A stretch of DNA of 64,000 bases from a virus: IMG/VR virus record IMGVR_UViG_3300032722_000004, positions 111,743-175,742 of that record. One strand, written 5' to 3'. The notes under the pieces were generated by a model. That model was given only the letters and a program-made list of their open reading frames with translations. It ran no database searches and had not been told where the DNA came from. A program made the translations under genes and the position numbers. Shown here one piece after another: positions 56,357 to 63,453 of the stretch (position 1 is the first letter of the stretch; every line of letters begins with the position of its first letter).

Positions 56357-57253
56357 GTGGGATTAAAACCAAAGAAACCAATAAATTATCTAAACAACAA
56401 GGATATGCTTAAAGAGATTCATACGAGCAAAACTACCTATTGTTACTTCACTCAACCCGAATATCATCGATATGATCTTATCATTGATTTGGATCTAACG
56501 ACCGAGCTAGCTAAGTGTCTCGAATATACTGCCCAACCAGAACAAATTCAACTAGCCAAAGAAGCCAGAGCAGCCAGACTATCACAAGAAACTGGCGAAA
56601 AACTGAACCCTGAAGATATCCCAACACAAGATTTGATCTTTCGAATAATGACATGGGATCACATTCCAGTTGCGCAAAAGCAACCAAGAAAGTCAGCAAA
56701 AAAGAAGACTGCTAAAGACATTCTCATCTTCGATGACGATGACGACTTAGATTTTTCTGATTTAGAAGACAAGACAACCAAAGATGATGTGGATGACATG
56801 GTTCATGTCAAAGTAAATTTTCCACCGTTCCAACATTTCAAACTAGATGAAACTAATACGTTTAGATGTGTAGGAAAGTCACATTGGATTAATGGCATAG
56901 AAAACGGCGAGTTTTCTAAGGATCACGGCAAAATCACTAATAAGTTGGCTCGAATGTATATGATGCTTTGTGAGAAGTATGCCATGAAGTACAATTGGCG
57001 CGGCTATACTTATAATGATGAGATGCGCGGATCGGCTATTCTTCAGCTAACTTACGTTGGACTTCGATTTAACGAAGCCAAATCTGCTAATCCGTTTGCA
57101 TACTATACAGCAGCCATTACTAATAGCTTCTGTAGAGTACTTAATATCGAAAAACGCAACCAGAATATCAGAGATGATATATTGGAAATTAACGGGTTAA
57201 CTCCGTCATTCTCTCGTCAAATGAAGGATATGAAAATACAGGCTCCTGAATAA
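56357..57253 (+). CDS. gp55: Late-transcription sigma factor, gp55-like
   Basis: The C-terminal 120 residues carry the gp55 core: MYMMLCEKYAMKYNWRGYTY, NDEMRGSAILQLTYVGLRFN, EAKSANPFAYYTAAITNSFC, RVLNIEKRNQNIRDDILEIN, corresponding to a sigma region 2-like domain. An acidic stretch (DDDDDLDFSDLEDKTTKDDV, about residues 130-150) and a long N-terminal part make it larger (298 residues) than T4 gp55 (185). The protein guides RNA polymerase, with the sliding clamp, to TATAAATA-type late promoters; such octamers are present before many genes here. AAAGAGG lies about 8 nt before the ATG. Confidence 0.9.
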   Translation: MGLKPKKPINYLNNKDMLKEIHTSKTTYCYFTQPEYHRYDLIIDLDLTTELAKCLEYTAQPEQIQLAKEARAARLSQETGEKLNPEDIPTQDLIFRIMTWDHIPVAQKQPRKSAKKKTAKDILIFDDDDDLDFSDLEDKTTKDDVDDMVHVKVNFPPFQHFKLDETNTFRCVGKSHWINGIENGEFSKDHGKITNKLARMYMMLCEKYAMKYNWRGYTYNDEMRGSAILQLTYVGLRFNEAKSANPFAYYTAAITNSFCRVLNIEKRNQNIRDDILEINGLTPSFSRQMKDMKIQAPE

Positions 57254-57302
57254 GGTAACCTATTTCATTGATATTGTATTCATTAAGTAGTATAACTTAA
57301 CT

Positions 57303-58319
57303 ATGGCAAATCTATTCAAAAAAGCTGCGGTATTTACAGACCTGCACTTCGGAGCTAAAAGCAATAGTTTACAGCACAACCAAGACTGTACTGATTTCGT
57401 TGATTGGTTCATTACTAAAGCTAAGACAGAGAACTGTGAGACTTGTTTCTTTTTAGGTGATTACAATCACCATAGAGCAAGCATCAACATGCATACTATG
57501 CAATTTGGACTGCGGGCATTAGAGAAGTTAAGCGCAGCGTTTGACGTTGTTTACTTTATTCCCGGCAATCATGATTTATATTATCGTGATCGTCGGGATA
57601 TTCACTCAGTTGAATGGGCAAAACATTTACACAATGTAGTCATAGTAAATGATTGGTTCAAGCAAGATGATGTAGTCATAGCTCCGTGGTTAGTTGGTGA
57701 TGATTATAAGAAACTACCTAAGCTTAGCGGCAAGTATCTTTTCTCGCACATGGAGCTTCCTCATTTTTATATGAATGCAATGATCGAGATGCCGGATCAT
57801 GGTGAACTAAACGAAGAACATGTTGCTGGATTTGAGAAGGTTTATTCTGGTCATTTTCATAAGCGACAGTCTAGGAAGAACATTTGGTATATGGGTAATG
57901 CTTTCCCTCACAACTACGCAGATGCAGGTGATGATGCTCGCGGTATGATGGTTCTTGAGTGGGGCAAAGATCCAGAATTCTATTCTTGGCCAAAGCAACC
58001 TTTATTTAGGGTATACAAGTTGAGTCAAGTATTAGAGAACCCAACCGGCTTGCTTTTACCTAAATCTAATGTTAGAGTACATCTTGACATTGACATTTCA
58101 TACGAAGAAGCAAACTTTATTCGAGAGACGCTTATACCAGCACACAGTCTTCGTGAAATGGCATTGATTCCGATCAAGCAAGATCAGCACTCACAGGATT
58201 TGGCGCCTGGCGAAATCAAGTTTGAAAGTGTTGATCAAATCGTTGTAGACCAAATCACTAATATCGAGAGTGATTTCTATGACGCAAAACTATTACTAGA
58301 GATTTATCGTAACCTATGA
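57303..58319 (+). CDS. gp47: Recombination nuclease subunit gp47 (Mre11/SbcD-like)
   Basis: Calcineurin-type phosphoesterase with AVFTDLHFGAKSNSLQHNQD (motif D.H), FFLGDYNHHRASINMHTMQF (GD.N.H), VYFIPGNHDLYYRDRRDIHS (GNHD), then YLFSHMELPHFY and VYSGHFHKRQ (GHxH). All metal ligands of Mre11/SbcD are present. With gp46 it forms the nuclease that resects ends for recombination-dependent replication. The stop and the gp46 start overlap in ATGA. Confidence 0.95.
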   Translation: MANLFKKAAVFTDLHFGAKSNSLQHNQDCTDFVDWFITKAKTENCETCFFLGDYNHHRASINMHTMQFGLRALEKLSAAFDVVYFIPGNHDLYYRDRRDIHSVEWAKHLHNVVIVNDWFKQDDVVIAPWLVGDDYKKLPKLSGKYLFSHMELPHFYMNAMIEMPDHGELNEEHVAGFEKVYSGHFHKRQSRKNIWYMGNAFPHNYADAGDDARGMMVLEWGKDPEFYSWPKQPLFRVYKLSQVLENPTGLLLPKSNVRVHLDIDISYEEANFIRETLIPAHSLREMALIPIKQDQHSQDLAPGEIKFESVDQIVVDQITNIESDFYDAKLLLEIYRNL

Positions 58320-60394
58320 GTACTGTACTAAAGAATATCACTCTCCGTAATTTTCTGTCTATTGGCGCAGTTTGTCAATCAGTAAACTTCGATAGCAAAG
58401 AACTTACACTGATCTTAGGTGAAAATCTAGATTTAGGTGGTGATGGCGCTCGTAATGGTACCGGAAAGACGACCCTTATTCAAGGTCTTAGTTACGTTCT
58501 GTTTGGTACTCCTATCAACAGTATTCGTAAAGACAATCTCATCAATCGAACCAATGCTAAGGGCATGATGGTCACTTTGGAATTCAGTTCTGGTGGAATT
58601 GAATACAAGATCGAAAGAGGTCGCAAACCAAACATTTTGCGTTTCTTTGTCAATAATGCGGCGGCCTCTACGGATGAAGACGCCGCCCAAGGCGAAAATA
58701 AAGAAACTCAGATTGCAATCGAGCGTGCCATCGGAATGTCCGCTGACATGTTCAAGCACATCGTTGCTCTTAACACCTACTCTGAGCCGTTTTTGGCATT
58801 AGGTTCTAACGAACAACGAAAGATCATTGAACAACTATTGGGCATAACTCTGCTTTCCGAAAAAGCGGAGATAATCAAAGAAAAGCTCAAGGGCAACAAA
58901 GAACTCATTCAATTGGAAGAGTATAAGGTCAAAGCTATTGAGGAAGCTAACAAGCGTGTTCAGGAACAGCTTGACGGTCTTAAGCGCAGACAGCGCCTGT
59001 GGCAAGCCAAACATGACGACGATTTGGCTAGGTTAGCGCTTGATTATGATGAACTCAGCAAAATTGATATCGAGGCTGAACTCCAAGCACACAAAGAGCT
59101 AACAACATACAATAGCAACAAGAAAAAGCAAGAGCAGTATGAAGCTGTATTGGCTCGGCAGATCGCCTGGAAGCAAAAGCGCGACAAAGATATTGCTGAT
59201 TTACAAATTACCTATGACAAGTTGAGCCACATCGATATTGAAGCTGAGCTACAGGCTCATATTGATTTGGTAGAATACAATCGTAGAAAAATCGAACTAG
59301 ACTCTGTAAATAAAACGATTGCCTCTTTAGAATCTACACTCAAAAAAGAACGTTTATCGGTTGAAAAACTGATAAGCGAGGTTAAGACTCTTGAGGAAAA
59401 CAGATGTTATGCGTGTGGACAAGATTTCCATGATGACGGTCATGTTGAGGTCCTATCTAGCAAGCGTGCCTTATTGTCTACTGCACAATCTGATCTTGCC
59501 CAAACCCAAACTGAGTTAGAAAAAAATAAAAATTCTTTGTTTGTTTTGGGCGCGGTTCCTACTACTTATTACAAAACACAAACTGAGGCTATCAAGCATA
59601 GTTCAGAACTTGAGAACATTCAGAATCAAATTAACTCAAAGCAGGCAGAAACTGATCCATATGCTGAACAATTAGTGGAGCATTCTGGTGTGATTGTTGG
59701 TCCTGCGCCTATCACACACTATGATACTGAAGCCGAAGCGATTGAACATCGTAGCACAGTTGCCAACTTACTTCAGCAAATCGAAAACAAAGTAGCTGAA
59801 GCTGATCCATACAGTGAGCAAATTGATGATATGGAAAAGAAGGCTCTGCAAGTTATAAGTTTTGACAAAATAAATGAGCTTTCAAAATTAGGAGATCACT
59901 ACAAGTTTCTAGTAGACCTTCTAACTAGTAAAGACTCGTTTGTTAGAAAGAAGATTATAGATCAAAATCTATCATATCTTAATGCTAGACTTACGAACTA
60001 TCTAGACAAGATTGGCTTGCCGCATACAGTAGTGTTTAAGAATGATCTTTCGGTTGAAATTACTGAACTCGGACGTGAACTAGATTTTGATAATTTGTCA
60101 CGTGGCGAGCGGAACCGATTGATATTAGGACTGTCGTTTGCGTTCAGAGACGTTTGGGAAAATCTATATCATCCCATCAATACCGTGTTCATTGACGAAT
60201 TGATAGATTCTGGACTTGATACTATAGGTGTCGAGAACGCAATGGCAATTCTTAAGGACCTGTCTAGAAGACGCGGCAAGTCAATCTGGTTAGTCTCTCA
60301 CCGCGAAGAACTTGCGGGTCGAGTACCTAGCGTACTTAAGGTTGTGAAAGAGAATGGTTTTACAACCTATCGAAATGATGCTGAACAAGAATGA
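58316..60394 (+). CDS. gp46: Recombination ATPase subunit gp46 (Rad50/SbcC-like)
   Basis: Walker A is in DGARNGTGKTTLIQGLSYVL (about residue 45). Two coiled-coil arms (about 170-330 and 330-520) flank the zinc hook CYACGQDF (CxxC, about 362). The signature motif NLSRGERNRLILGLSFAFRD lies near 595, Walker B in NTVFIDELIDSGLDTIGVEN near 625, and the H-loop in WLVSHREEL near 660. An internal duplication is visible in the arm (IDIEAELQAHKELTTYN and IDIEAELQAHIDLVEYN). The last bases of the gene overlap the promoter of the following endonuclease (TGATAAATA). Confidence 0.95.
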   Translation: MSTVLKNITLRNFLSIGAVCQSVNFDSKELTLILGENLDLGGDGARNGTGKTTLIQGLSYVLFGTPINSIRKDNLINRTNAKGMMVTLEFSSGGIEYKIERGRKPNILRFFVNNAAASTDEDAAQGENKETQIAIERAIGMSADMFKHIVALNTYSEPFLALGSNEQRKIIEQLLGITLLSEKAEIIKEKLKGNKELIQLEEYKVKAIEEANKRVQEQLDGLKRRQRLWQAKHDDDLARLALDYDELSKIDIEAELQAHKELTTYNSNKKKQEQYEAVLARQIAWKQKRDKDIADLQITYDKLSHIDIEAELQAHIDLVEYNRRKIELDSVNKTIASLESTLKKERLSVEKLISEVKTLEENRCYACGQDFHDDGHVEVLSSKRALLSTAQSDLAQTQTELEKNKNSLFVLGAVPTTYYKTQTEAIKHSSELENIQNQINSKQAETDPYAEQLVEHSGVIVGPAPITHYDTEAEAIEHRSTVANLLQQIENKVAEADPYSEQIDDMEKKALQVISFDKINELSKLGDHYKFLVDLLTSKDSFVRKKIIDQNLSYLNARLTNYLDKIGLPHTVVFKNDLSVEITELGRELDFDNLSRGERNRLILGLSFAFRDVWENLYHPINTVFIDELIDSGLDTIGVENAMAILKDLSRRRGKSIWLVSHREELAGRVPSVLKVVKENGFTTYRNDAEQE

Positions 60395-60460
60395 TAAATA
60401 GATGTGAGTCGCGGGAGTACGAATCCCCACTCACTCTAATGCTAGAAGGAGCAATCAGCA
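60393..60460 (+). promoter_or_regulatory. Endonuclease leader, copy 2: late promoter, hairpin and RBS
   Basis: GATAAATA (60393-60400) is followed by GATGTGAGTCGCGGGA, a 7-nt loop (GTACGAA), TCCCCACTCAC, CTCTAATGCT, AGAAGGAGC and the ATG at 60461. The hairpin pairs GTGAGT with ACTCAC and GGGA with TCCC. It matches the leader at 3776-3841 over almost its full length. Confidence 0.87.
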
Positions 60461-61168
60461 ATGAATATTTATCTATATAAAAAGACCCACAACATAACCG
60501 GTCTTAAATACCTAGGTAAAACAACAGCCAAAGACCCGCACAAATATAAAGGCTCAGGTGACTATTGGAAAGATCATATTAAAACTCACGGATATGATGT
60601 TACGACTGAGATACTAGCAGAATGCAAAACAACTAAAGAATTAAAAGAGCGGGGATTGTATTATAGTAATTTATGGAACGTGGTTGAAGAAAAAGATGCC
60701 AACGGAAAGAAAACATGGGCTAATTTAAGACCAGAAACCAGTGACGGAGGAGGTAGATTACCGGGATTTAAGTTAACAGATTCTCACAAAGAAAACATAA
60801 GCATTGCCAAAACCGATGTTACTAACCCAAAGTTGAGTGAGCAGAGGAAAGGTTTCGGAAATCACATGTTTGGACAGAAGCGAGATGATATATCCGGAGA
60901 TAACAATCCGATGAAAGACCCTGCAATAGCGGACCGTGTTAGAAGATCCCATCTCGGTAAAAAACACACTGACGAGTCTAAACGAAAACGATCAGAAAAG
61001 CTTTCAGGCCACAACAATCCTATGTTCGGCAAAATCGGAGAACATAGTCCAAGGTATGGCAAAACATCTCCGCCCATGACGTGTGAACATTGCAGTAAAA
61101 CCTGCGCTAGACACAACTTTGTGAAATATCACGGAGATAAGTGTAAAAATAAAAACAACCGTATATAG
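60461..61168 (+). CDS. GIY-YIG homing endonuclease with NUMOD3 repeats and zinc-finger tail
   Basis: The N-terminal domain has NIYLYKKTHNITGLKYLGKT (GIY-YIG variant with LY and YLGKT), then the KYKGSGDYWKDHIKTHGYDV pattern of this subgroup. Conserved Arg/Glu positions are in KELKERGLYYSNLWNVVEEK. The middle has NUMOD3-like repeats: HMFGQKRDD, GDNNPMKDP, HLGKKHTDESKRKRSEKLSG, GHNNPMFGKIG. The C-terminus has CEHC, a spacer, then H..F..YHGDKC, similar in layout to the end of the HNH nuclease. It lies between gp46 and the resolvase-like gene. Confidence 0.9.
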   Translation: MNIYLYKKTHNITGLKYLGKTTAKDPHKYKGSGDYWKDHIKTHGYDVTTEILAECKTTKELKERGLYYSNLWNVVEEKDANGKKTWANLRPETSDGGGRLPGFKLTDSHKENISIAKTDVTNPKLSEQRKGFGNHMFGQKRDDISGDNNPMKDPAIADRVRRSHLGKKHTDESKRKRSEKLSGHNNPMFGKIGEHSPRYGKTSPPMTCEHCSKTCARHNFVKYHGDKCKNKNNRI

Positions 61169-61182
61169 ACAATAAATATCAT

Positions 61183-61755
61183 ATGCCTTCTAAATCTAAA
61201 GCAAAAGGAAGTTCATTTGAGCGGGAGGTCGCGGCCTTCTTGTCAGCGTTGTATTCCGCTTCATTTGTGCGTGTTCCCAATTCAGGCGCGTATATCGGAC
61301 GATCTAATTCTCATCGCAAAAACATACTTGATGCAAATCAAACTAAGTCTTTCAAAGGAGACATAATTGCGCCTGATGATTGGGTAAATTTTAACTCTGA
61401 ATGCAAGAGCTATGCTACTTTCCCTTTTCATCTTTTGCTCTCAGGTGATTGCAAAGTGGTCGAGTCTTGGTTAGATCAGTTAATGGAAGTATCTGACCCT
61501 GACAATCTAAACATATTGATGTTTAAGATTAATAGAAAAGGACGCTTTGTCGCCGTTCAAACAAAGTACACGTGGGTTACTGACAACTTCATTCTTTACA
61601 CCTCAGCTAAACACGGCGATTGGGTGTTCATAGAATTCGATAACTTTTTTAAACTCAACAAAGACCTTCTTAAAGCATATTCAGGCTCATCTACAAATAA
61701 TTCTTCTGGCTCACCCGACACCACGTCCGACAACATTATCTCCATTCAAATCTAA
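61183..61755 (+). CDS. PDDEXK nuclease, Holliday-junction-resolvase-like
   Basis: 190 residues. It begins KSKAKGSSFEREVAAFLSAL (the KG..FEREV helix of archaeal Hjc-type and phage resolvases), then SNSHRKN and FKGDIIAPDDWVNFNSECKS (GDI and ECK, the D and ExK of the active site), with FPFHLLL. The C-terminal 20 residues are Ser/Thr-rich and probably disordered. In T4-like phages a nuclease of this type can resolve or trim recombination structures. It lies next to gp46/47, in line with that role. Confidence 0.8.
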   Translation: MPSKSKAKGSSFEREVAAFLSALYSASFVRVPNSGAYIGRSNSHRKNILDANQTKSFKGDIIAPDDWVNFNSECKSYATFPFHLLLSGDCKVVESWLDQLMEVSDPDNLNILMFKINRKGRFVAVQTKYTWVTDNFILYTSAKHGDWVFIEFDNFFKLNKDLLKAYSGSSTNNSSGSPDTTSDNIISIQI

Positions 61756-61759
61756 AAAA

Positions 61760-62260
61760 TCACAGAACCCTATATTGGCGTTTGGTCGGGGTACCTCGAC
61801 TCTCCTTGAGCGACATGCGAGATATCATGGCGCGGATCTGGAGTCTGCTGAGCATCATGGAATCCATGATGTTCGGGAATACCGACAGGGCTCTCGCTTG
61901 GTAGAATGCGAACCCTGAATGAGTCTACACGTCTATTCTGTCTTGAAGGTGTAGAACATGCGTTGCAGAAGAACTTCCCCTAAGGGGTGGTCAGCTTCAC
62001 TACAGCCCTAGCAAACTTTACAGTGCAACCGGTAGCGTCAATCAGCAACAAACGCTAGATTGACGGGGGATAGACAGCAACGGTGGAAGGTCCATGGCAT
62101 GGCCCCTAATACCATTGGTAGTGCTGAATAGCACTACCATGGCTTCCAATCCGGCATGTATAACTCCTAGAGAGTATTCTTTAAGACAATTAAAAAGAAT
62201 ATATCGAACGTAGTGAGATATAAGTTGTCCGTAAGGACAACTCTAAAAGATACTCTAACC
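61760..62260 (+). ncRNA. Candidate structured RNA of about 400-500 nt, family not recognised
   Basis: There is no gene in 61756-62312, but many perfect hairpins are present. CATCATGG/CCATGATG at 61853-61871. CAGGG/CCCTG with inner CGC/GCG at 61886-61917. CTACAC/GTGTAG at 61925-61954. CCCC/GGGG at 61977-61987. CGTCAATC/GATTGACG at 62036-62065, with a competing TAGCG/CGCTA pairing (62033-62037 with 62053-62057). A 10-bp stem with GAAT loop at 62116-62139. A junction closed by AGAGTA/TACTCT (62171-62176 with 62251-62256) holds three contiguous hairpins at 62177-62199, 62200-62222 and 62223-62242, the last with a GTAA (GNRA) tetraloop. The GNRA loop favours the plus strand. No group I intron, RNase P or tRNA landmarks were found. 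The true ends are unknown. Confidence 0.55.
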
Positions 62261-62275
62261 TAAGTAGATATGGAA

Positions 62276-62307
62276 ATAGAGAGAATTAAATGAATAGTTC
62301 TCTCTAT
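62276..62307. terminator. 10-bp perfect inverted repeat between convergent units
   Basis: ATAGAGAGAA (62276-62285) and TTCTCTCTAT (62298-62307) form a 10-bp hairpin with a 12-nt loop. It lies 6 nt beyond the stop of the minus-strand chaperone extension and after the structured RNA. It could end transcripts from either side, but no strong T-run follows, so its role as a terminator is weakly supported. Confidence 0.4.
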
Positions 62308-62312
62308 GTCGG

Positions 62313-62543
62313 TTAGAAGAATGGTAGCTGGGATTTCTTTGTAGTTTCTAGGTTGCTATCAATTATATCGTTGATAGCCTTTCTTTCCTCTATAGACATG
62401 TTGAGGATGTCCTCATATGAAGCGCCACCGCGCATGTACCATGCCATAGTAAGTGCAGATTTGCGTATACCCGCTACGTCTTTTTCATACTCATCTAGTA
62501 GCTTCTGAATCTCTTCGGGTTTAGAGCGTAGAAGCTTTAGCCG
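62313..62543 (-). CDS. Chaperone extension made by -1 frameshift (76 residues, T-like part)
   Basis: This frame has no usable start codon at its beginning; it is entered from the gp26-like gene by slipping back one base at 62543-62549. The extension reads RLKLLRSKPEEIQKLLDEYE, KDVAGIRKSALTMAWYMRGG, ASYEDILNMSIEERKAINDI, then ends KKSQLPFF. AWYMRGG..Y and the IEERKAIND helix look like the C-terminal half of a tail assembly chaperone. The fusion product would be 348 residues (272 from the zero frame plus 76). The reading is clean, without stops, to TAA at 62313. Confidence 0.8.
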   Translation of the reverse strand, partial: RLKLLRSKPEEIQKLLDEYEKDVAGIRKSALTMAWYMRGGASYEDILNMSIEERKAINDIIDSNLETTKKSQLPFF

Positions 62544-62549
62544 AAAAAA
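62500..62549 (-). promoter_or_regulatory. Programmed -1 frameshift signal: T TTT TTC plus stem-loop
   Basis: The zero frame reads GAT TTT TTC GGC TAA, placing the slippery heptamer T TTT TTC (62549-62543) three codons before the stop. After a 6-nt spacer (62542-62537), AGCTTCT (62536-62530) pairs perfectly with AGAAGCT (62506-62500), and an inner CTCT/AGAG pairing fits within the loop. Heptamer, spacing and stem match known -1 frameshift signals. Confidence 0.85.
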
Positions 62550-63358
62550 TCAGAAGGGTTCAATGAGAAATCTTGCTCGTATTCGTGTCCGCAGCTATCA
62601 CATTTTATCTTTAATGGCTGTGGTGTGGAACTTTTCTTAAGTTCTGTAGCGTAGTCTCTAATAGAAGTAAAAGTATTTCGATCACAGTTCTTGAGAAAAT
62701 CTAGAATAAACTCATTTTCTTGTACCTTGATTTCTGGTGTTTCTATATATTCAATACCTAAACTTAATAATTTCATAGTCAACAACGTTACCCGTTCAAG
62801 TGCATCACCACCTATTTTATTTTTTTCCTCTTCTGACATATTTTCCATAGAGGCAAACAGTTTTTGCATTTCAAACTGAGCTATAGAAGCTTCATTCATT
62901 TCTTTATAAACCAACGGTCTAAACTTAATTTTTAGATCACCTACTTCAAATTCCTTATTGTAATCCCCTGCCTTAAGGGTAGACAATATACCAACTAAGC
63001 TGATGCCGTACGGAGAAAGTTCGTTACATTTTGGACAGATCGAATCTATGTCCAATTGATCACCGTTGGAAGCAGACTTAATTGCGATGAGGATAGCATC
63101 TAAATCACTGCTACTAATAGCCCATGGATCTTTGATGTCAGGTACACAGCTTTTTATTAATTCAGCAATTGCAGTACCGTTAAACAACGAATCCGGAGTT
63201 CTGGCTGTAATTTCATCAATAGCAGTCATCGGATAGATTGGTAATTCGCCGGTTACTGGAATGTTTATCACGTCCTCTGAGTAGCTTGTGGTTCCTGAGG
63301 GGAGTTTTAGGTAAACAGCAGGTCTTCTGAAGTACTGTCTTAGCGGGTTATTGTTCAT
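62537..63358 (-). CDS. gp26: gp26-like baseplate hub / tail assembly chaperone, zero-frame product (273 aa)
   Basis: Starts NPLRQYFRRPAVYLKLPSGT, followed by LPIYPMTAIDEITARTPDSL and CVPDIKDPWAISSSDLDAIL, the conserved T4 gp26-type block. Two CxxC pairs, CPKC (about residue 128) and CDSC (about 255), suggest a zinc ribbon. The end is FSLNPSDFFG. The gene is next to the tape-measure-like gene but divergent from it. In T4, gp26 is called a hub component; the frameshift extension found here argues for a chaperone role like lambda gpG/gpGT. Confidence 0.85.
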   Translation of the reverse strand: MNNNPLRQYFRRPAVYLKLPSGTTSYSEDVINIPVTGELPIYPMTAIDEITARTPDSLFNGTAIAELIKSCVPDIKDPWAISSSDLDAILIAIKSASNGDQLDIDSICPKCNELSPYGISLVGILSTLKAGDYNKEFEVGDLKIKFRPLVYKEMNEASIAQFEMQKLFASMENMSEEEKNKIGGDALERVTLLTMKLLSLGIEYIETPEIKVQENEFILDFLKNCDRNTFTSIRDYATELKKSSTPQPLKIKCDSCGHEYEQDFSLNPSDFFG

Positions 63359-63389
63359 AATTTCCTCATAATTTTCGGTTTTTAGTTAA

Positions 63390-63415
63390 CACTAAATACA
63401 TACGTATATTTAGTG
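63390..63415. promoter_or_regulatory. Palindromic divergent promoter pair CACTAAATA
   Basis: CACTAAATA (63390-63398) on the plus strand and the same nonamer on the minus strand (63415-63407) face away from each other with 8 nt between. The plus copy is 56 nt before the tape-measure-like gene and the minus copy 49 nt before the gp26-like gene. CTAAATA is a weaker form of the late octamer core. Confidence 0.55.
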
Positions 63416-63453
63416 GTCAAAAAACCCAATTATTTAATTTAACGGAATCGACT

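Noticed and set aside
61171-61178. AATAAATA as a late promoter for the resolvase-like gene
   Set aside because: It lies only 5 nt before the start codon; transcription would begin at or inside the gene.
61760-62312. Group I intron, group II intron or RNase P RNA
   Set aside because: I looked for the conserved core segments (P7/R-S strands, domain V, the RNase P conserved boxes) and found none; the flanking genes are also complete.
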